Source: Gammaproteobacteria bacterium
Lineage (GTDB): Bacteria > Pseudomonadota > Gammaproteobacteria > Arenicellales > JAANXG01
Length of the DNA stretch: 29,177 nucleotides
Direction of reading: 5' to 3'
Assembly: GCA_018263405.1 (NCBI GenBank)
Contig: JAANXG010000115.1
Location: 1 to 29,177, forward strand
In this document: one piece after another, positions 24,747-29,177 of the stretch
Position numbering within the stretch: position 1 is the first letter of the stretch
How the letters are laid out: each line of letters begins with the position of its first letter
Notes under the pieces: model-generated
Databases searched by the model: none
The model's input: only the letters and a program-made list of their open reading frames with translations
What the model was told of the DNA's origin: nothing
Program-made: the position numbers and the translations under genes

Positions 24747-25221
24747 GTACGGAACGAGTTGCGGCTTGCTTGATGGCGGTACCGGGTTGTGCTAGCTTCC
24801 CGTTCCCGAGATTTCCGCGCGAAATTGGGCTGTGATCAGCCTGTCACGCGGTCGATCCGTAATTTCTCAAAAAGTCCGTGCAATGTTGGCGACCATGTGG
24901 GGGTAGGGTTATCTGTCAGGGACGCTGTAAATACATCCTTGTACGCTCTGGCGAAAGCCTCCGTGCTTTCGACAGCCCTGAAAGATAACCCTACCCCCAC
25001 ATTCTTGCACGGGGTTATTGAGAACTTACGTCCGGCCACCGCCAGAGGTTATTTTCAAAGCGATCGTTCCGCTCGATGTGCGCGCGTCATTGGATGGTTT
25101 TCGTCATTTGCTTTGCAGCGCTCTCGCCGACGATTGCGTTGAGTTTTTGCCGCGTGTTTGGCCGAGGCGATTCGAAGCGGGCGGGATACGAATTTAAACG
25201 AAGCGAGTGAGGCATAACCGT
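24747..25221. other. Intergenic stretch bioD-coxB, with MITE copy 2 in its middle
   Basis: The first 112 bases and the last 190 bases hold no recognisable gene. A fair promoter for coxB cannot be pointed out on either side of the element. Because the element sits between the two, a promoter on the bioD side would have to read through the large hairpin. Confidence 0.5.
24859..25029 (+). mobile_element. Palindromic MITE, copy 2 (IS66-like ends), complete
   Basis: A 171-bp element with ends GTAATTTCT and (inverted) GTAAGTTCT. The 27-bp inner arm at 24895-24921 pairs with 24976-25002 with one mismatch. It differs from copies 1 and 3 at 7 of 111 comparable positions. One of these differences is a G-to-A change in the left arm matched by C-to-T in the right arm, so pairing is kept. 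The flanking octamers GTCGATCC (left) and GTCCGGCC (right) agree at only 5 of 8 positions, so the duplication is degraded or was altered by recombination. It looks like the oldest of the three copies. Confidence 0.87.
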
Positions 25222-26091
25222 ATGTCCCGAATCAAGTCCGTCCTTTTCGCCGGCCTGTCGCTGGCGTCGGTGGGTTTATTGTCGATGCGCGCGGCAACCG
25301 CGGGATGGGCGTTGAATCTGCCCCCTCCGGTCTCTCCCGTGGGCTCCAATATCGCGAGCCTCCATAACGCGATTTTGATCATCTGCGTGGTGATCTTCGC
25401 AGGCGTGTTCGCCGTGATGTTTTATTCGATTTTCGCCCATCGAAAAAGCAGGGGGGCGCAACCCGCGCAATTCTCCCATAACACGGCCGTGGAGTTCGTG
25501 TGGTCCGCCATCCCCGCCATTATTCTTGTGGGCATGGCGATTCCCTCCACGGCGACCCTCATCGACATGGAAAACACGGAACAGGCCGATATGTCCGTCA
25601 AGATCACGGGTTACCAATGGCTGTGGGAGTACGAGTACCTCGACCACGATGTGAGTTATTACAGCCGGCTGGCGACTCCCAGTGCGCAGATTAACAATCA
25701 GGAAACGAAAAACCCGCATTACCTGCTGGAAGTCGACGAGCCGCTGGTGCTGCCGGTGGATAAGAAAATACGTTTTATGGTCACTGCCGCGGACGTGATT
25801 CACGCGTGGTGGATGCCCGAGCTGGGCGTGAAAAAAGACGCGATTCCGGGTTACGTGAACGAGACCTGGGCCCTGATCGAGAAGGAGGGGACTTACCGCG
25901 GCCAGTGCGCCGAGCTCTGCGGCAAGGACCACGGATTCATGCCCATAGTGGTCAAGGCCGTCAGCCAGGAGGCATTCGATGCGTGGATCGCCTCCAAGCA
26001 GAGCGCCGCCCGGCAGGACGTCGAATCCGGGGGTCCCGACCCGGTCCGCGTCGAATTGGCGACCTCGATCGCGGCCGCCGGGCGGGGTTGA
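25222..26091 (+). CDS. coxB: Cytochrome c oxidase subunit II CoxB (CuA subunit)
   Basis: Subunit II takes electrons from cytochrome c through the binuclear CuA centre. The 289-residue protein has a signal peptide ending near ATA/GWALN, then two membrane helices (about 48-71 and 93-114). The periplasmic CuA domain has ligands H194 (VIHAWW), C229, E231, C233, H237 and M240 (GQCAELCGKDHGFM), all present. The aromatic stretch YQWLWEYEY is the electron entry patch. There is no fused cytochrome c domain. ATG at 25222 has GAGG 9 nt upstream; a GTG at 25207 would add five residues. A 107-nt gap separates it from coxA. Confidence 0.96.
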   Translation: MSRIKSVLFAGLSLASVGLLSMRAATAGWALNLPPPVSPVGSNIASLHNAILIICVVIFAGVFAVMFYSIFAHRKSRGAQPAQFSHNTAVEFVWSAIPAIILVGMAIPSTATLIDMENTEQADMSVKITGYQWLWEYEYLDHDVSYYSRLATPSAQINNQETKNPHYLLEVDEPLVLPVDKKIRFMVTAADVIHAWWMPELGVKKDAIPGYVNETWALIEKEGTYRGQCAELCGKDHGFMPIVVKAVSQEAFDAWIASKQSAARQDVESGGPDPVRVELATSIAAAGRG

Positions 26092-26198
26092 TAAAAGATG
26101 AGACACCGGCGTGGTGCGGCAAGCGAAAGTGGTGCCGTCGCGGAGCCGCTTGAATTCAACGCTATGAGACAAGGGTCGATTTATCCGGAGATGTAACT

Positions 26199-27773
26199 AT
26201 GGCGATTGCCACAACACACGACGAGCACCATCACGATCATCCCACCGGGATAATGCGCTGGATTACGACGACCAATCATAAAGACATTGGTACTTTGTAC
26301 CTTGTCTTTTCCTTAATCATGTTTATGGTCGGCGGGGCGATGATTATGGTAGTTCGCGCCGAGTTGTTTCAGCCCGGCTTGCAGCTCGTCAACCCGCATC
26401 TTTTCAATCAGATGACCACGGTGCACGCTTTGGTCATGGTGTTCGGCGCCGTGATGCCCGGAATGGTGGGGTTTGCCAACTGGTTGATTCCAATGATGAT
26501 CGGGGCTCCGGATATGGCCCTGCCGCGGCTGAATAACTGGAGTTTTTGGATTCTGCCGTTCGCGGCGACGTTATTGATGCTGAGTTTTCTAACCGTCGGC
26601 GGAGCGCCGGCCGCGGGTTGGACGATGTATGCGCCCTTGAGCATTCAGGGCGGCATGGGTATGGATATGACTATCTTTGCCGTCCACATGCTGGGTATTT
26701 CCTCGGTACTGGGCGCCATCAATATCATAGTAACCATATTTAATATGCGGGCGCCGGGCATGAACCTCACGAAGATGCCCTTGTTCGTCTGGACTTGGTT
26801 GGTTACAGCGTTTTTGCTGATTGCGGTGATACCGGTGTTCGCGGGCGCGGTCACCATGCTGCTGATGGATCGTCATTTCGGTACCGCGTTTTTCGATCCC
26901 GCGGGCGGCGGCGACCCGGTCTTGTTCCAGCATATTTTCTGGTTCTTCGGACATCCCGAGGTGTACATCATGGTGCTGCCGTCCTTCGGTATCATTTCGG
27001 CAATCATCCCGACGTTCGCGCGTAAACCCTTATTCGGGTACACGTCCATGGTGTTGGCGGTCGCGGCTATCGGATTCCTGTCGTTTATCGTCTGGGCACA
27101 TCACATGTTCACGGTAGGTATGCCGCTGGTGGGCGAGCTCTATTTCATGTATGCGACTATGCTGATAGCAGTCCCCACGGGCGTGAAGATTTTCAACTGG
27201 CTGGCCACTATGTGGCGGGGTTCGATGACCTTTGAAACCCCAATGCTGTTCGCGATCGGGGTTGTGACTCTATTTACGATGGGCGGTCTTACCGGCATTA
27301 TGACTAGTATTACTCCGGCGGACTTTCAGTACCACGACACCTATTTCGTCGTCGCCCATTTCCACTACACGTTATTTGCCGGATCGGTAATGGGTATGAT
27401 GGGCGGCGTGTACTACTGGCTGCCCAAGTGGACCGGGCATATGTACAACGAGACCCTGGGGAAATGGCACTTCTGGCTGACGGCGATCTTTTTCAATATT
27501 ACGTTCTTTCCGCAGCATTTCCTCGGGCTGGCGGGCATGCCGCGCCGGATTCCGGATTATGCCCTCCAGTTCACCGAGTTCAATCAGGTCTCGTCGATCG
27601 GGTCGTTCGGGCTTGGACTGTCGCAACTGTTATTGGTCTACATCGTCTGGAAGACGGTGAAGGGCGGCAAAAAGGCCGGCAATGAAGTGTGGGACAACCC
27701 GGAGGGCCTGGAGTGGACGATTCCATCTCCGCCACCGTACCATACTTTCGAAACGCCGCCGCTTGTGAAGTAA
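26199..27773 (+). CDS. coxA: Cytochrome c oxidase subunit I CoxA
   Basis: Subunit I reduces O2 at the heme a3-CuB site and pumps protons. The 524-residue protein has about twelve helices. Heme a ligands are H76 (TVHALVM) and H389. CuB ligands are H252, H301 and H302. The a3 ligand is H387 (VVAHFHYT). Y256 in GHPEVY is the residue cross-linked to H252, and E254 marks the type A1 family of proton pumps with D- and K-channels. A ribosome site (GGAG) precedes the ATG. A very short gene begins 3 nt after the stop. Confidence 0.98.
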   Translation: MAIATTHDEHHHDHPTGIMRWITTTNHKDIGTLYLVFSLIMFMVGGAMIMVVRAELFQPGLQLVNPHLFNQMTTVHALVMVFGAVMPGMVGFANWLIPMMIGAPDMALPRLNNWSFWILPFAATLLMLSFLTVGGAPAAGWTMYAPLSIQGGMGMDMTIFAVHMLGISSVLGAINIIVTIFNMRAPGMNLTKMPLFVWTWLVTAFLLIAVIPVFAGAVTMLLMDRHFGTAFFDPAGGGDPVLFQHIFWFFGHPEVYIMVLPSFGIISAIIPTFARKPLFGYTSMVLAVAAIGFLSFIVWAHHMFTVGMPLVGELYFMYATMLIAVPTGVKIFNWLATMWRGSMTFETPMLFAIGVVTLFTMGGLTGIMTSITPADFQYHDTYFVVAHFHYTLFAGSVMGMMGGVYYWLPKWTGHMYNETLGKWHFWLTAIFFNITFFPQHFLGLAGMPRRIPDYALQFTEFNQVSSIGSFGLGLSQLLLVYIVWKTVKGGKKAGNEVWDNPEGLEWTIPSPPPYHTFETPPLVK

Positions 27774-27776
27774 CTT

Positions 27777-27881
27777 GTGCCGGGCCGCAGTCGTTCCAGT
27801 GCCAACAAAATACTCGCTTTATTGTTGGGTGTCCTGGTGCTGGGGTTCTTTGTCCTGGGCTGGTTTGTGACCGTGAGTTGA
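27777..27881 (+). CDS. Small single-helix protein in the cox operon
   Basis: A 34-residue frame beginning with GTG, 3 nt after the coxA stop. A basic N-terminus (PGRSRSSANK) is followed by one hydrophobic helix (ILALLLGVLVLGFFVLGWFV) and the tail TVS. Many proteobacterial cox operons have a one-helix protein of 30-50 residues at exactly this place, between coxA and ctaG, often annotated as a cytochrome oxidase small assembly protein. Position, size and topology agree with that family, but there is no catalytic motif to confirm it. The ribosome site is weak, so coupling to coxA is likely. Confidence 0.62.
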   Translation: MPGRSRSSANKILALLLGVLVLGFFVLGWFVTVS

Positions 27882-27999
27882 AACGAAGCGATGACCAACA
27901 AGCATCGAATGCGACATGCGGCAGGCGACCGGGTCATGGTCCGGGCGGATCGTGCGTAGCGCGCTCCACATTGACCGCGACCCGTATTTTAAGATGAAT
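27882..27999. other. Place where ctaG (cox11) is usually found; no gene seen
   Basis: Only 118 nt separate the small gene from the TAAT-flanked MITE. A ctaG gene needs about 550-600 bp. A short frame starting with ATG at 27891 (MTNKHRMRH...) runs 22 codons and stops; another short frame ends near 28002. Neither shows the CuB-chaperone cysteines of CtaG. Confidence 0.5.
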
Positions 28000-28003
28000 T
28001 AAT

Positions 28004-28162
28004 GGGCACCTCTATTAATCGATGACCGGAAATCTTGAGTCCAAAATATCCAATATCCGCGTTGAAATCCTTCGCAATAGCTCGCGATTACGTGCGAATT
28101 TCGCCTTGATCTTGAATATTTTGTCTCTCAACCTTTCTCGCCCACAATTAATAGAGGTGCCC
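28004..28162. mobile_element. 159-bp MITE with 16-bp terminal inverted repeats
   Basis: GGGCACCTCTATTAAT at 28004-28019 is repeated perfectly, inverted, at 28147-28162. The direct 4-bp sequence TAAT lies immediately outside both ends (28000-28003 and 28163-28166), as expected for a target duplication. The interior is A+T-rich and non-coding. It shares nothing with the three GTAA-ended elements. The ends and 4-bp duplication would be compatible with an IS5-type transposase, but I cannot assign it. It ends 26 nt before the coxC start codon. Confidence 0.82.
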
Positions 28163-28188
28163 TAATACTTGTAGAGGGGAAACGATAT

Positions 28189-29064
28189 ATGAGCACCTCG
28201 AACGGTGGATACTACCTGCCCGATCCCAGCCCCTATCCCATTATTGGCTCAATCGGTTTGTTTACGTTGTTGTCTGGGTTCGTGCTGGTATTGCATGAAG
28301 GCAGCATCGGGCCGGTGCTTATGGCTCTCGGGGCCGCCATCGTCGTACTCATGATGTTCCTATGGTTCGGCAAGGTGGCGGCGGAATCCGAGGGCGGTCT
28401 GTACAACAATCACGTTGGCATGTCTTTTCGGATGGGCATGATGTGGTTCATATTTTCCGAGGTGATGTTTTTCGGTGCGTTTTTCGGCGCCTTGTTTTAC
28501 GCCCGTCAACTTGCCGTACCGTGGCTTGCGGAGACGGATTTTCTATGGCCCGGGTATGAAGGCGGTTGGCCGACCGCCGGGCCCGAAGGCGAGGCGATGA
28601 TTGGCATTCAAAAAGCAGCCGGTCCGAATCAGTTTTCGATTATCGATCCTTGGCACGTGCCGTTCTGGAACACGCTGATTCTGTTGTCATCCAGCGTAAC
28701 CGTCACCATTGCTCATCACGCCCTCAAGGCCAATAAGCGCGTCGCATTGATCGGCTGGCTGGCCGTGACCGTGGTACTGGGGTTTCTGTTCTTGGGGCTG
28801 CAGATGTCGGAGTACGTGGAAGCCTATCGACACCTGGGTCTGACCTTGGGCACGGGCGTTTATGGCGCCACTTTCTTCATGCTGACCGGGTTCCATGGCG
28901 CGCATGTCACCATTGGTGCGATCATCCTGACCGTGGTGACGATCCGCTGTATTCGCGGCCATTTCTCTCCGGATAATCACTTCGCATTCGAAGCGGCGGC
29001 TTGGTATTGGCACTTTGTGGATACGGTCTGGGTGGGGTTGTTTATCTTCGTTTACGTCCTGTAA
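28189..29064 (+). CDS. coxC: Cytochrome c oxidase subunit III CoxC
   Basis: Subunit III stabilises the oxidase core and lines the oxygen path. The 291-residue protein has seven predicted helices. It starts YLPDPSPYPIIGSIGLF, then continues with GMMWFIFSEVMFFGAFFGALFYAR. The acidic residue in FSEVMFF and the histidine-rich part LTGFHGAHVTIGAI and EAAAWYWHFVDTVW are the family's most conserved segments. A purine-rich site (GAGGGG) precedes the ATG. Its stop codon lies 2 nt before MITE copy 3. Confidence 0.97.
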   Translation: MSTSNGGYYLPDPSPYPIIGSIGLFTLLSGFVLVLHEGSIGPVLMALGAAIVVLMMFLWFGKVAAESEGGLYNNHVGMSFRMGMMWFIFSEVMFFGAFFGALFYARQLAVPWLAETDFLWPGYEGGWPTAGPEGEAMIGIQKAAGPNQFSIIDPWHVPFWNTLILLSSSVTVTIAHHALKANKRVALIGWLAVTVVLGFLFLGLQMSEYVEAYRHLGLTLGTGVYGATFFMLTGFHGAHVTIGAIILTVVTIRCIRGHFSPDNHFAFEAAAWYWHFVDTVWVGLFIFVYVL

Positions 29065-29066
29065 TC

Positions 29067-29177
29067 GTAATTTCTCAAAAAGTCCGTGCAATGTCGGCGA
29101 TCATGTGGGGGTAGGGTTGTCTTTCAGGGACGCTGTAGATACCTCCCTGTACGCTCTGGCGAAAGCCTCCGTGCTTT
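29067..29177 (+). mobile_element. Palindromic MITE, copy 3 (IS66-like ends), cut by window end
   Basis: The first 111 bases of the same element as copies 1 and 2, starting GTAATTTCT. It is identical to copy 1 (inverted) at all 111 bases, so the two are recent. The octamer just outside is CTGTAATC (29059-29066); it contains the coxC stop codon TAA. The other end is outside the window, so the duplication cannot be tested here. Confidence 0.88.

Noticed and set aside
24766..24795. TTGCTT ... TGCTAG as a cox promoter
   Set aside because: The -10 match is poor and nothing else supports it.
27891..28002. Short frames MTNKHR... and ...DRDPYFKMN as the two ends of a deleted ctaG
   Set aside because: The idea of an internal deletion is attractive, but neither piece has a CtaG motif, so it stays unproven.

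Overview
The window looks like a chromosomal segment of a gammaproteobacterium with moderately high G+C. The evidence is gene order rather than any marker gene: secA-argJ-nudix/ThiE followed by coaE, pilD, pilC and pilB; pilSR next to pilA; comF divergent from bioBFHCD; and an aa3-type cytochrome c oxidase operon. The genus cannot be named from the sequence alone. No tRNA, rRNA or CRISPR array was seen.

Layout. 65-4970 (+): secA (protein export motor), argJ (arginine biosynthesis) and a Nudix hydrolase fused to a ThiE-like domain. 4973-9708 (-): pilB, pilC, pilD (type IV pilus assembly ATPase, platform protein, prepilin peptidase) and coaE, with a 172-bp mobile element inserted between pilD and coaE. 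9709-11133: a decayed stretch holding a possible methyltransferase remnant (+) and the C-terminal remnant of a Wzx-like flippase (-). 11155-14621 (-): pilA, a GT-C glycosyltransferase with a C-terminal extension, and a GT2 polyprenyl-phosphate glycosyltransferase, which together read as a pilin glycosylation cassette. 14739-17846 (-): a sigma-54 promoter for pilA, a dyad that may be its upstream activator site, and the two-component system pilS-pilR. 17875-20232 (-): a second GT-C-like membrane protein and comF. 20253-24746 (+): bioB-bioF-bioH-bioC-bioD, tightly packed and often overlapping, behind a candidate BirA operator. 25222-29064 (+): coxB, coxA, a 34-residue one-helix protein and coxC, without the ctaG (cox11) gene that usually lies before coxC.

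The main novelty is a family of short palindromic elements of 171-172 bp, present at 5587-5758, 24859-25029 and (cut by the window end) 29067-29177. Ends are GTAA, copy 1 is flanked by an exact 8-bp duplication (GCGAATTG), and long inner arms are inverted repeats. These traits fit non-autonomous elements (MITEs) moved by an IS66-type transposase. Copy 1 can be removed on paper to rebuild a pilD that is three residues longer and stops 2 nt before the coaE start. Two of the copies sit at or within 2 nt of a gene's stop codon. A second, unrelated 159-bp MITE (16-bp perfect terminal repeats, TAAT duplication) lies just upstream of coxC, close to where ctaG would be expected.

How the genes work together: PilS/PilR with sigma-54 should drive pilA; PilD processes PilA; PilB and PilC assemble it; the GT2 and GT-C enzymes probably make and attach a lipid-linked sugar. 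BioC/BioH build the pimeloyl precursor and BioF/D/B convert it to biotin (bioA is not here). CoxABC form the terminal oxidase.
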